From the NCBI GenBank assembly GCA_002441095.1, contig DJVG01000016.1:1-20183 (forward strand): a stretch of 20,183 bases of DNA, written 5' to 3'. Below the pieces are notes generated by a model. The model was not told where the DNA came from and made no database searches. It saw only the letters and a list, made by a program, of their open reading frames with translations. This document shows, piece by piece, positions 1-6,681 of this stretch. Numbering within the stretch: position 1 is the stretch's first letter; each line of letters opens with the position of its first letter. The DNA comes from Elusimicrobia bacterium UBA6262. GTDB taxonomy: Bacteria > CAYTYR01 > UBA6262. The translations under genes and the position numbers were made by a program.

Positions 1-76
1 TAAACTTGACTTTACAAAGGTACAGGTAAAAACCATAATTTAAAACTTAACACTTTCAACTTAAAACTGTATTTGA
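1..76. other. Left-edge spacer after infB
   Basis: This is an A+T-rich stretch downstream of infB. It contains two direct copies of AACTTAA (44-50 and 58-64) in a run of related words (TAAAACTTAACACTTTCAAC). I see no terminator with a T run, no start of a following gene and no RNA gene. Confidence 0.5.
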
Positions 77-2278
77 TTAACTGTTCGCATCCAATTTGCG
101 CATGACTTTTTCCAGCTTATACGCTTCAATGCTGTCTCCGGCCTTCAAGTCATTGAAATTCTCGATGCCGATGCCGCATTCAAACCCTGCGGCTACTTCC
201 TTGACATCGTCTTTGAACCGGCGCAACGAAGCCAGCTTGCCTTCAAAAATAACGACATTATCCCTGACCAAACGCACATTGGCTGTGCGCGGGATCAAGC
301 CTTCATTAATATAGCTCCCGGCAATGACACCGCCTTTGGGCAATTTAAATACTTGCCGCACTTCGGCCCGGCCCAGTTTCACTTCCTTGACATCAGGATC
401 CAACATACCTTCGAGCGCTTTTTTCACATCATCAATGACCTCATAAATAATGCGGTAGAGACGCATATCCACTTTTTCTTTTTCTACCAGCGCTTCCATA
501 CCGGCCTGCGGACGGACATTAAAACCAATAATTATAGCATTGGAAATACTGGCCAGGATGACATCGCTTTCCGTGATCCCGCCGATTCCGCTGTGAATAA
601 CATTGATCTTGACTTCTTTATTGGGCAGTTTCAGTAACGATTCTTTCAAAGCTTCAGCTGAACCCTGGACGTCAGCTTTAATGATTATCTTCAGTTCCTT
701 GAGCTTGCCCTGCTTGATCTGTTCATATAATTCATCCAGGCTGATCTTGGCTTTATTTAAATGGATCTTATCTAATTTTATGATCTCTTGCCGCATGGAA
801 GAAATATGGCGGGCTTCGCGTTCATCAGCCACTACCTGGAATGAATCTCCGGCTTGCGGCAAACCGTTAAGTCCTAACACCTCAACCGGTGAAGCCGGGC
901 CAGCGGTTAAAACTTTTTCCAATTTATCATTATGCATAGCCCGGACTTTGCCGTAAATCTGCCCGGCTACAAAAAGATCTCCCGGACGCAAAGTCCCTTT
1001 CTGCACCAGCAGCGTAGCTACCGGCCCGCGGCCTTTATCCAGCTTAGCTTCTACTACCACTCCCCTGGCTTTAGTCTTAGGGTTAGCTTTCAATTCTTTC
1101 ATTTCCGCTTCCAGCAGGATCATTTCTAATAAATTTTCGATGCCGATTTTTTTCTTCGCGGAAACTTCCACAAAAATCGTTTTACCGCCCCAGTCCTCGC
1201 TGGCCAGGTCCATACCGGCCAATTCTTGTTTTATTTTCTGCACATTGGCGGCGGGCATGTCGATCTTATTAACGGCCACGATAATAGGCACGCTGGCAGC
1301 TTTGGCATGATTAATAGCCTCTATGGTTTGCGGCATTACCCCGTCATCAGCAGCCACTACGAGCACGACAATATCAGTCGACTGGGCTCCCCGCGCCCGC
1401 ATGGCGGTGAAAGCCTCATGACCCGGTGTATCCAAAAAGACAATATCCCCTTTGGGCAAGCTTACCTTATAGGCGCCGATATGCTGGGTGATCCCGCCAG
1501 CTTCTCCGCCGGCCACGTTAGTTTCCCTGATGGCATCCAGCAGGGACGTCTTGCCATGGTCCACATGCCCCATAATAGTTACTACCGGAGGCCTGGATAT
1601 CAGATCAGCCGGATTATCTTTTTCCTCTTCTTTAGCCAGGATATCTTCCCCATATAAAGGCACTATCTCGGCTTCGAAACCATAATCTTCAGCAACAATG
1701 GAAACTACTTCCGGTTCCAGCCGCTGGTTGATCGTGGCCAGGATCTTTATCATCATCAATTTTTTAATTAATTCGGGTGGTTTTATCTTCAGCTTTTCTG
1801 CCAGTTCTCCGACTGTGACGATCTGCGGTATTTTTAGTTTTATTTTAGCCACGACGACCGGCACTACTGGAGGAGCCGGAGCTGGGGCGGGCTGAACTGC
1901 CTGAGCTGCTTTGGCCGGCTGTGGTTGTGGCTGAGGTTGTGGCTGGGATGGCGGCGCAGCCTGGTGTTTTGGTTCTATTTTTGGTTTGGCTGGTTTCGGG
2001 ACGGCCTGGGTTTTTGCCGGCGCAGGAGGAGCTGGTTTAGGAGCAGGGACCGGGATTTCTTTTTTAACTTTAGCCTTAACGATTTTCTTTTCTACGGGAA
2101 CAGCTGTTTCCTTAACTATCTTCTTTGCCGGTTTCTTGGCCTTTTTAGTTTCTTTTTCGACAGGCTTAGCCGCTGCTGCTTTCTTTTTCTTTTCCGGCTT
2201 AAGCGCTGCTGTTTCCGTCTTTTTTAGTATCTTTTTTGGTTTCTTTTCATCATCTTTAGCTATTGTCTTTTTGACCAT
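77..2278 (-). CDS. infB: Translation initiation factor IF-2
   Basis: The protein has 733 aa. IF-2 is the GTPase that brings initiator tRNA to the 30S subunit and promotes subunit joining. Residues 1-140 are a low-complexity Lys/Ala/Pro tail that includes a PQ run at 112-121. The IF2_N domain covers about 150-205 (VTVGELAEKLKIKPPELIKKLM, then ATINQRLE). The G domain has G1 GHVDHGKT at 237-244, G2 GGITQHIGAY at 261-270, G3 DTPGHE at 283-288, and G4 NKID at 337-340. Domains II, III (VQGSAEALKESLLKL; GIGGITESDV) and IV (GLIPRTANVRLVRD; FECGIGIENFNDLKAGD) complete it. The ATG is preceded by a G-rich GGGGG about six bases upstream. It is the last gene in the window; rbfA often follows but would lie outside. 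Confidence 0.98.
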   Translation of the reverse strand: MVKKTIAKDDEKKPKKILKKTETAALKPEKKKKAAAAKPVEKETKKAKKPAKKIVKETAVPVEKKIVKAKVKKEIPVPAPKPAPPAPAKTQAVPKPAKPKIEPKHQAAPPSQPQPQPQPQPAKAAQAVQPAPAPAPPVVPVVVAKIKLKIPQIVTVGELAEKLKIKPPELIKKLMMIKILATINQRLEPEVVSIVAEDYGFEAEIVPLYGEDILAKEEEKDNPADLISRPPVVTIMGHVDHGKTSLLDAIRETNVAGGEAGGITQHIGAYKVSLPKGDIVFLDTPGHEAFTAMRARGAQSTDIVVLVVAADDGVMPQTIEAINHAKAASVPIIVAVNKIDMPAANVQKIKQELAGMDLASEDWGGKTIFVEVSAKKKIGIENLLEMILLEAEMKELKANPKTKARGVVVEAKLDKGRGPVATLLVQKGTLRPGDLFVAGQIYGKVRAMHNDKLEKVLTAGPASPVEVLGLNGLPQAGDSFQVVADEREARHISSMRQEIIKLDKIHLNKAKISLDELYEQIKQGKLKELKIIIKADVQGSAEALKESLLKLPNKEVKINVIHSGIGGITESDVILASISNAIIIGFNVRPQAGMEALVEKEKVDMRLYRIIYEVIDDVKKALEGMLDPDVKEVKLGRAEVRQVFKLPKGGVIAGSYINEGLIPRTANVRLVRDNVVIFEGKLASLRRFKDDVKEVAAGFECGIGIENFNDLKAGDSIEAYKLEKVMRKLDANS

Positions 2279-2302
2279 ACTTGGCCCCCACTGAATCAGA
2301 GC

Positions 2303-2355
2303 AATCGAAATTCGAAATTCGAAAATCGATTGAGATCTAATTTCGATTTTCGATT
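2303..2355. repeat. TCGAAA-type inverted repeat in the nusA-infB spacer
   Basis: Between nusA and infB the plus strand reads ATCGAAATTCGAAATTCG, then an 11-bp perfect inverted repeat: TCGAAAATCGA at 2319-2329 and TCGATTTTCGA at 2343-2353 with a 13-base loop. The AATTCGAAATTCG words around it repeat every eight bases. There is no T run, so it is not a classical terminator. The rest of the 158-base gap (2356-2436) is A+T rich, with nothing else I recognise. Confidence 0.7.
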
Positions 2356-2436
2356 ATCTTAAGCCAAAAAACCAGCTTCAGATTACTCATCTTATTCATT
2401 CTAGTAAATTATAAAACTATATCATTGCATTACTTA

Positions 2437-3747
2437 TTATCCGTTAATAATTTCCTTGGCTGCGGCAATTATCTTTTCAGCTTTCTTCGGACCAACACCC
2501 GGTACCTGGATCAGGTCTTCGGCAGAAGCACTGGCAATTTTCTCCAGGGTATCAAATCCTTTATTGATCAATTCTACCTGCAGTTTTTCACCGACTGACG
2601 GCAACTGGGTCAACTCGCCTCCCGCTGCCGGGGCAGTCCCGGCATCCGGCATTTCTGCCTCCTGAGTGGCGGCAGCTGCTGCTTCAGCAGCGGCCAAGCT
2701 GGCCTGGGCCTGGAGCTTCTTGTCAGACTGGCTCTTGATATCAATGTGCCAGCCGGTAAGCTTGGCAGCCAGGCGCACGTTCTGCCCGGCTTTGCCGATA
2801 GCCAGTGATAACTGGTCATCCGGCACAAGCACTTCTGCTTTTTTATTCGGGGTATCAACAGTAACGCTCTCAGTTTTTGCCGGGGAGAGAGCCTTGGCAA
2901 TATAGGTAGCCGGATCATTGTTGAAAATTATGACATCGATCCGTTCGCCTTTAAGTTCATCTATGATCGTCCGGATACGCGAGCCCTTGACCCCGACACA
3001 GGCGCCGACCGGGTCTACTTTGTCGTTGTTGCTGGCGACAGCGATCTTCGCCCGCTGGCCTGGTTCGCGCACGACGTTTTTGATCTCCACGATCTTTTCA
3101 TAGATCTCCGGCACTTCCAGCTCGAACAGGCGCTTGATCAGGTTCGGATGGGTCCGGGAAACGATCACATGGGGTCCCTTGGTGGTCTTATTGACTTTTA
3201 AGATGATCACCTTGATCCGTTCACCGTTGTTATAAGTTTCACCCTTGATCTGTTCACGTTGCGGCAAGTGCGCTTCGATCTTGCCCAGGTCAAAGATCAC
3301 TCCCTTAGGCGTCACCCGCTGGACAATACCGTTAATGAGCTCCATTTCCTTTACTTTGTATTCATTGAAAAGGTTCTCCCGCTCAGTTTCCAGTAATCTT
3401 TGAATGATCACCTGCTTGGCGGTCTGGGCGGCGATACGGCCGAATTCCCTGGTATCCAGGGCAATAATAACATCATCATCGATCTTGGCTTTGGGCTTGA
3501 TCTTCTGGGCATCGCTGAGGGAAATTTCAATATCGTTGCGCTTGACTTCGGGTACTACTTTTTTTGTTTGGAAGGATTCTATCGCTCCGGTTTCCCGGTT
3601 AATAGCCACGGCCAGGTTCTGGCTGGAATGCAAATGCTTGCGCAAAGCCGCCAGCAAGGCTGCCTCAACCATTTGAATTAAGTCTTCTTTTTTGATATTC
3701 TTTTCCCGTTCGATCTGTTCCAGAGTGTCTAAAAGTTCACTTGCCAT
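2437..3747 (-). CDS. nusA: Transcription termination/antitermination factor NusA
   Basis: The protein has 436 aa. NusA binds RNA polymerase and nascent RNA and modulates pausing, termination and antitermination. The N-terminal RNAP-binding domain covers about 1-125. The S1 domain lies around 135-200 (GIVQRVTPKGVIFDLGKIEAHLP). KH1 has GVKGSRIRTI at 252-261 and KH2 has AIGKAGQNVRLAAKL at 316-330. An Ala-rich linker (345-375) leads to a C-terminal helix-hairpin-helix domain with PGVGPKKAEKI at 416-426, an extension absent from the shorter Bacillus-type NusA. The ATG has AGGAGG seven bases upstream. The ylxR and ylxQ genes that follow nusA in many Gram-positive bacteria are missing; infB follows after 158 bp. 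Confidence 0.97.
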   Translation of the reverse strand: MASELLDTLEQIEREKNIKKEDLIQMVEAALLAALRKHLHSSQNLAVAINRETGAIESFQTKKVVPEVKRNDIEISLSDAQKIKPKAKIDDDVIIALDTREFGRIAAQTAKQVIIQRLLETERENLFNEYKVKEMELINGIVQRVTPKGVIFDLGKIEAHLPQREQIKGETYNNGERIKVIILKVNKTTKGPHVIVSRTHPNLIKRLFELEVPEIYEKIVEIKNVVREPGQRAKIAVASNNDKVDPVGACVGVKGSRIRTIIDELKGERIDVIIFNNDPATYIAKALSPAKTESVTVDTPNKKAEVLVPDDQLSLAIGKAGQNVRLAAKLTGWHIDIKSQSDKKLQAQASLAAAEAAAAATQEAEMPDAGTAPAAGGELTQLPSVGEKLQVELINKGFDTLEKIASASAEDLIQVPGVGPKKAEKIIAAAKEIING

Positions 3748-3762
3748 CCTGCATCCTCCTAG

Positions 3763-3842
3763 TTAAATACGGCGTATAGCGGGTAGCGCATAGCGTATTA
3801 TATTAAATACAGCGTATAGCGTGTAGCGTATAGCGTATAGAT
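3763..3842. repeat. 40-bp tandem duplication in the rimP-nusA spacer
   Basis: Two units of exactly 40 bases begin with TTAAATAC at 3763 and 3803. They match with about three substitutions over the first 36 positions. Each unit is itself made of the word GCGTATAGCG and variants such as GGTAGCGCATAGCG. The second unit runs three bases before the rimP stop codon. It has no coding frame and no hairpin with a T run. Confidence 0.85.
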
Positions 3843-3844
3843 TT

Positions 3845-4291
3845 TTATTTTAATTCTGGTTCCAGGCGACCGCTTAGAATATCCGGCCAACTATATATCT
3901 TGGTTTCTTTGCTTTTAAACTCCAGGGTCACACCAGTGTCAGCCACATCTTTGATCCAGCCGATCACTACCAATTGCTGGCCATTTGCATTTACTACTAT
4001 TTTTACCTTGCTGCCGGTAAACCTGGTATAATCTTCCCTGGCCCTGAGCGGACGGTCCAGGCCCGGGGATGAGACTTCCAGCGTATAATGCTGGTTGATC
4101 ATTTCCCGCGCATCAAATAATTTTTCCAAAGCCCGGCTGGCTTGCTCGCAATCAGCTAAGCTGACCTGGCCGCTTTCCTTATCAATAGCTACCTGCAGCA
4201 CGTGACCGGAGAAAGAATAACTGAATAATTTTAGCCCTAAGCCGGACAGGACTTCCCTGATAATATTTTCCAGCGCTTCAAATTCAGGCAT
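3845..4291 (-). CDS. rimP: Ribosome maturation factor RimP
   Basis: The protein has 148 aa, the normal family length, from ATG 4291 with GGGAG five bases upstream. RimP binds the free 30S subunit and helps its assembly. The N-terminal alpha/beta domain contains VLQVAIDKESGQVSLADCEQ and a SRALEKLFD helix. The family hallmark YTLEVSSPGLDRPL spans about residues 68-81. The C-terminal SH3-like barrel ends in IYSWPDILSGRLEPEL. A longer frame from 4381 would translate the leader hairpin and is rejected. The gene is followed by nusA after a 97-bp spacer that holds a tandem repeat. The rimP-nusA-infB order is widely conserved in bacteria. Confidence 0.95.
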   Translation of the reverse strand: MPEFEALENIIREVLSGLGLKLFSYSFSGHVLQVAIDKESGQVSLADCEQASRALEKLFDAREMINQHYTLEVSSPGLDRPLRAREDYTRFTGSKVKIVVNANGQQLVVIGWIKDVADTGVTLEFKSKETKIYSWPDILSGRLEPELK

Positions 4292-4308
4292 AATAACTCC
4301 CGAGTAAA

Positions 4309-4334
4309 CAAAAAGAGTGGGATTCTCCCACTCT
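4309..4334 (-). ncRNA. rimP leader hairpin (terminator-like attenuator)
   Basis: On the minus strand AGAGTGGG (4327-4334 region) and its complement at 4314-4321 form an 8-bp stem with a five-base loop, followed by TTTTTG and TTT. The stem ends 22 bases before the rimP ATG, with GGGAG in between as SD. A short GC stem with a U tract directly before rimP is a known arrangement in several bacteria (rimP-leader type elements), where it can reduce read-through into rimP-nusA-infB. NusA made from this operon acts at such hairpins, so autoregulation is a natural inference. Confidence 0.65.
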
Positions 4335-4352
4335 CTGTGAGTTCGATAGATT

Positions 4353-4381
4353 CTTTTACCATTTTCCGAATAAAATAGCAA
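4353..4381 (-). promoter_or_regulatory. Putative sigma-70 promoter of rimP-nusA-infB
   Basis: On the minus strand TTGCTA (4376-4381, 4 of 6 to consensus) is followed by a 17-base spacer and TAAAAG (4353-4358, 4 of 6) preceded by TGG, an extended -10. Transcription would start near 4346, so the leader would contain the whole hairpin at 4314-4334 and the rimP SD. The hexamers are imperfect, but the spacing and the fit to the leader hairpin support the call. Confidence 0.5.
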
Positions 4382-4484
4382 GAATTATTTACTAAAAGTT
4401 GATTACACAGATTACAAAATAGATTATCCGCCAATAACCCTCCAACAAACTCTGGCGGGCAGGAACGATGGCGGACGCAGCACA

Positions 4485-4504
4485 CCTGCCTGCCAGCAGG
4501 CAGG
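4485..4504. repeat. CCTGCCTGCC-type palindrome
   Basis: A 20-base near-perfect palindrome (CCTGCCTGCC then AGCAGGCAGG; only the central pair mismatches) lies a few bases after the proS stop. A related, more degenerate copy is at 5906-5925 on the other side of proS. There is no T run, so it is not a standard terminator, although a hairpin here could still protect or end the proS transcript. A second GC-rich block at 4451-4480 (GGCGGGCAGG, GGCGGACGC) looks like part of the same element. Confidence 0.65.
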
Positions 4505-4512
4505 GATTAAAA

Positions 4513-5787
4513 CTAGACCTGTATTAATTCCGTTATTTTCGATAGGGCTTCTGCTACGCTGAGCTTGAAGACTTCTCCGGTCTGGCGTAATTTAATCTCT
4601 ATTTTGCCTTCAGCCAAGCCTCTGGTGGAAACAACTACCTTAACCGGGATGCCGATCAAGTCAGCATCCTTGAATTTTACCCCGGCCCGTTCATCGCGGT
4701 CATCGAGCAATACTTCGATCCCTTGGCCTTTCAACCGGGCATACAGGTCCTCGGCTGTATTTTTCACCTGCTCATTAGTCACGTCCAGCGGCAAGACGAT
4801 CGCCTGGTAAGGGCTGATCTGTTTGGGCCAGATAATGCCGTTGGCATCATGGCTTTGTTCAATGGCCGCGGCAACAATACGGGAAACACCAATACCGTAA
4901 CAACCCATGATATAGGGCTGGCTTTCACCCTTTTCATCCAGGTATGTAGCATTCATTTTAGCGCTATACTTGGTACCCAGGTTAAAGGTATGGCCTACTT
5001 CTATCACCCGGGAATATTTCATTTCTTTCTGGCAGGAAGGACACAACTGCTTTTCTATGGTTTCTGCAGCCGCCCCTTCTGGTTCTTTGGCTTTCATCGT
5101 TACCTGGCAGGCATCGCAATAATAAATGGCTTCTTCGCCGGTGTTGGCCAGGACCATGAATTCGTGCGACAGGTTGCCGCCGATATTGCCGGAATCTGCC
5201 TGGACCATGCGGAAATCAAAGCCGCAGCGGGTAAAGATATTTTTGTAGGCTTGCACCATTTTCTGGTAATTAATTTTCAATCCTGCTTCATCTTTATCAA
5301 AACTGTAGCAGTCTTTCATAATAAATTCCCGGCCCCGCATAATACCAAACCGCGGCCTGATCTCATCCCGGAATTTAGTCTGGAACTGGTATAAAATCAC
5401 CGGCAGCTGCCGGTAGGATTTGACTTCTTTGCGGACCAGGTCAGTGATCACTTCTTCATGGGTCGGACCCAATCCGAACTGGCGCTTATTGCGGTCGATG
5501 ACCTTCATCATCTCCTCGCCATATATTTCCCAGCGGCCGGTTTCTTCCCATAATTCCTTCGGATGCAAGGCCGGCAGCAGCAATTCCTGGGCCCCGGCGG
5601 CATTCATTTCTTCCCGGATGATCTGTTCCACTTTTTTCAAAACCATATATCCTAAAGGAAGGAATTCATAGACGCCGCTGGACAATTTCCTGATCATACC
5701 GGCCCGCAGCATCAACTGGTGACTGGGGATCTGCGCTTCACTGGGAATTTCTTTCATAGTGGGTATAAAGGACTGTGATAGTCTCAT
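4513..5787 (-). CDS. proS: Prolyl-tRNA synthetase, short form without editing domain
   Basis: The protein has 424 aa from ATG 5787 (SD-like AAAGAGG just upstream). It charges tRNA-Pro with proline in the cytosol. Class II features are clear: motif 1 in RKLSSGVYEFLPLGYMVL (33-50), the TxE loop GPTHEEV (107-113), motif 2 in FRDEIRPRFGIMRGREF (139-155), and motif 3 GCYGIGVSR (295-303). The anticodon-binding domain runs from about 325 to the end. Bacterial-type ProRS normally carries a roughly 180-residue INS domain between motifs 2 and 3 that deacylates Ala-tRNA-Pro. Here the gap between YYCDAC (222-227) and CPSC (249-252) is only 21 residues, so INS is absent while the flanking cysteine pairs remain and could hold zinc. 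A longer frame from TTG 5883 reads through the terminator and is not real. The gene begins the housekeeping block and is followed by rimP. Confidence 0.95.
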   Translation of the reverse strand: MRLSQSFIPTMKEIPSEAQIPSHQLMLRAGMIRKLSSGVYEFLPLGYMVLKKVEQIIREEMNAAGAQELLLPALHPKELWEETGRWEIYGEEMMKVIDRNKRQFGLGPTHEEVITDLVRKEVKSYRQLPVILYQFQTKFRDEIRPRFGIMRGREFIMKDCYSFDKDEAGLKINYQKMVQAYKNIFTRCGFDFRMVQADSGNIGGNLSHEFMVLANTGEEAIYYCDACQVTMKAKEPEGAAAETIEKQLCPSCQKEMKYSRVIEVGHTFNLGTKYSAKMNATYLDEKGESQPYIMGCYGIGVSRIVAAAIEQSHDANGIIWPKQISPYQAIVLPLDVTNEQVKNTAEDLYARLKGQGIEVLLDDRDERAGVKFKDADLIGIPVKVVVSTRGLAEGKIEIKLRQTGEVFKLSVAEALSKITELIQV

Positions 5788-5807
5788 ACTGCCTCTTTCT
5801 TCTGATA

Positions 5808-5833
5808 ATAAAAAAAACTGCTTTTCGGCAGTT
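5808..5833 (-). terminator. Rho-independent terminator or attenuator ahead of proS
   Basis: On the minus strand AACTGC (5828-5833) pairs with GCAGTT (5816-5821) across a CGAAAA loop and is followed at once by a run of T (about 5810-5815, continuing the two T of the stem). It lies 120 bases after the PilZ 2 stop and about 28 bases before the proS ATG. It should end the PilZ transcript. If the proS promoter is upstream of it, the same hairpin would act as an attenuator. A TATTAT hexamer at 5805-5810 could be a -10 element downstream of the stem, but its -35 is poor. Confidence 0.72.
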
Positions 5834-5955
5834 AGATTACGCTGATTTCCTCGCTGCGGCAGCGAGAGATTTCGCTGATTCAAACTTGTCGATTTCCGCG
5901 TAACCCCTGCCTACCGGTAAGCAGGCGTATTCAGAATCCGCGTAATTCGTGATTC
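5834..5955. repeat. Intergenic repeat cluster between pilZ2 and proS
   Basis: This 122-base spacer is built from short repeated words and palindromes. CGCTGATT occurs at 5840-5847 and 5873-5880. These copies flank a 17-base hairpin at 5850-5866 with a 7-bp stem and CGG loop. TCCGCGTAA occurs at 5895-5903 and 5937-5945. Between the latter two lies the palindrome at 5906-5925 (CCTGCCTACC / GGTAAGCAGG, one mismatched pair). No coding frame with family resemblance and no T-box motif is present. The function is unknown; the pattern resembles dispersed intergenic repeat words. Confidence 0.7.
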
Positions 5956-6309
5956 CTAGAAGGTATCCAGGACCATTTTATCTCCCAGCGAGGCGATCCG
6001 GGCTTTGTTATAGGCATTGATATCGGTAAATTTCACCCCTATATTATACCGGTCGCCATAGGGCATTTTCTGCACCCAGACTACTGTCCCACCGGCGCGC
6101 AGCGGCTCCTCTTTTGGCAAGACAGCTACAAATAACTGGGTATTCACCGGAATAAAATCATTGGTAGTAAAACTTAATCCGCCTTCGCTCAAGTCATGGG
6201 TCAAGGCGTTATTAATCTTGGTTAAATAACGAAATTGGACCGGTAAGCTGGCCCTAAAGCGGGTAGTAGCCCTTTTTTCCGAGCGTTGGATTAACATATC
6301 CCACCCCAT
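5956..6309 (-). CDS. PilZ-domain protein 2 (c-di-GMP binding)
   Basis: The protein has 117 aa from ATG 6309, or 113 aa from ATG 6297. The second ATG follows a G-rich GGGGTGG that could serve as an SD, while the first lies four bases after the upstream stop. The motif arm is RATTR in EKRATTRFRA and the barrel motif is DLSEGG in THDLSEGGLSFTTNDF, so c-di-GMP binding looks intact. GGTVVWVQKMPYGDRYNIGVKF fits the remaining strands. It is a tandem paralogue of PilZ protein 1, similar along its whole length but clearly diverged, so the pair is an old duplication. Its transcript should end at the hairpin at 5808-5833. Possible targets are the glycan machinery upstream, type IV pili or flagella; none is shown by the sequence. 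Confidence 0.88.
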   Translation of the reverse strand: MGWDMLIQRSEKRATTRFRASLPVQFRYLTKINNALTHDLSEGGLSFTTNDFIPVNTQLFVAVLPKEEPLRAGGTVVWVQKMPYGDRYNIGVKFTDINAYNKARIASLGDKMVLDTF

Positions 6310-6313
6310 ATAA

Positions 6314-6652
6314 CTACAGCCTGGCTATCTTTTCTTCGTCTATATCTTTGGCCTGGGTGAATTTCAAGCCAACATTATATTGTTCATTGTTCTTGAAAAG
6401 TTTTTTTGATTTATGTATCCACACTACTTCGCCGTGCGTCTTCTGCTTTACTTCCTTGGGTGAAAGTAACAGTGACACTTTGGTTTTTTCTGGAATAAAA
6501 TGTTTTGTGCTGAAACTCAATCCGCCTGTGCTGATATCTTTAGTAACTGCCTCGAATATCTTCGTTAAATAGTTATACTTAGTGAAATAAGTATACTGTA
6601 CATACAGGAACTTAGCTAAACGGCTATGTTTGCGTTTTTCCAGCTTATCCAT
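6314..6652 (-). CDS. PilZ-domain protein 1 (c-di-GMP binding)
   Basis: The protein has 112 aa, essentially a single PilZ domain. The c-di-GMP arm is RKHSR (RxxxR) near residues 6-10, and the beta-barrel motif is DISTGG (D/NxSxxG) in DISTGGLSFSTKHF. Both bind the guanines and phosphates of a c-di-GMP dimer in known PilZ proteins. GEVVWIHKS and NVGLKF are the usual later strands. I start at ATG 6652 because GGAG lies six bases upstream and the protein then begins just before the arm. A longer frame from 6691 would start inside or before the promoter-proximal leader. The gene has its own promoter and is followed four bases later by a second PilZ gene. With no other domain, it presumably acts by binding a partner protein. 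Confidence 0.88.
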   Translation of the reverse strand: MDKLEKRKHSRLAKFLYVQYTYFTKYNYLTKIFEAVTKDISTGGLSFSTKHFIPEKTKVSLLLSPKEVKQKTHGEVVWIHKSKKLFKNNEQYNVGLKFTQAKDIDEEKIARL

Positions 6653-6681
6653 AGATCTCTCCGGGCTTTTTATCCACCACA

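Noticed and set aside
2319..2353. Rho-independent terminator after nusA
   Set aside because: The stem is perfect but A+T rich and lacks a following T run on the minus strand. It is better described as a repeat element.
3763..3842. CRISPR array
   Set aside because: There are only two adjacent 40-base copies with no spacers and internal short repeats, and no cas genes nearby. It is a tandem duplication.
4237..4485. An 82-codon minus-strand frame upstream of rimP, in another frame
   Set aside because: It is rich in Cys, covers the rimP promoter, leader hairpin and repeat block, overlaps the rimP start and shows no recognisable domain.
4723..5394. A 223-codon open frame on the plus strand opposite proS
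   Set aside because: It lies wholly inside proS, has no family resemblance that I can see and no good ribosome site. It is a shadow of the real gene.
5788..5883. N-terminal extension of ProRS from TTG 5883
   Set aside because: It would translate the terminator hairpin and repeat words. The conserved ProRS N-terminus starts at ATG 5787 with its own SD.
5834..5955. T-box leader for proS
   Set aside because: A terminator is present, but I found no T-box core motif or long specifier stem on the minus strand.
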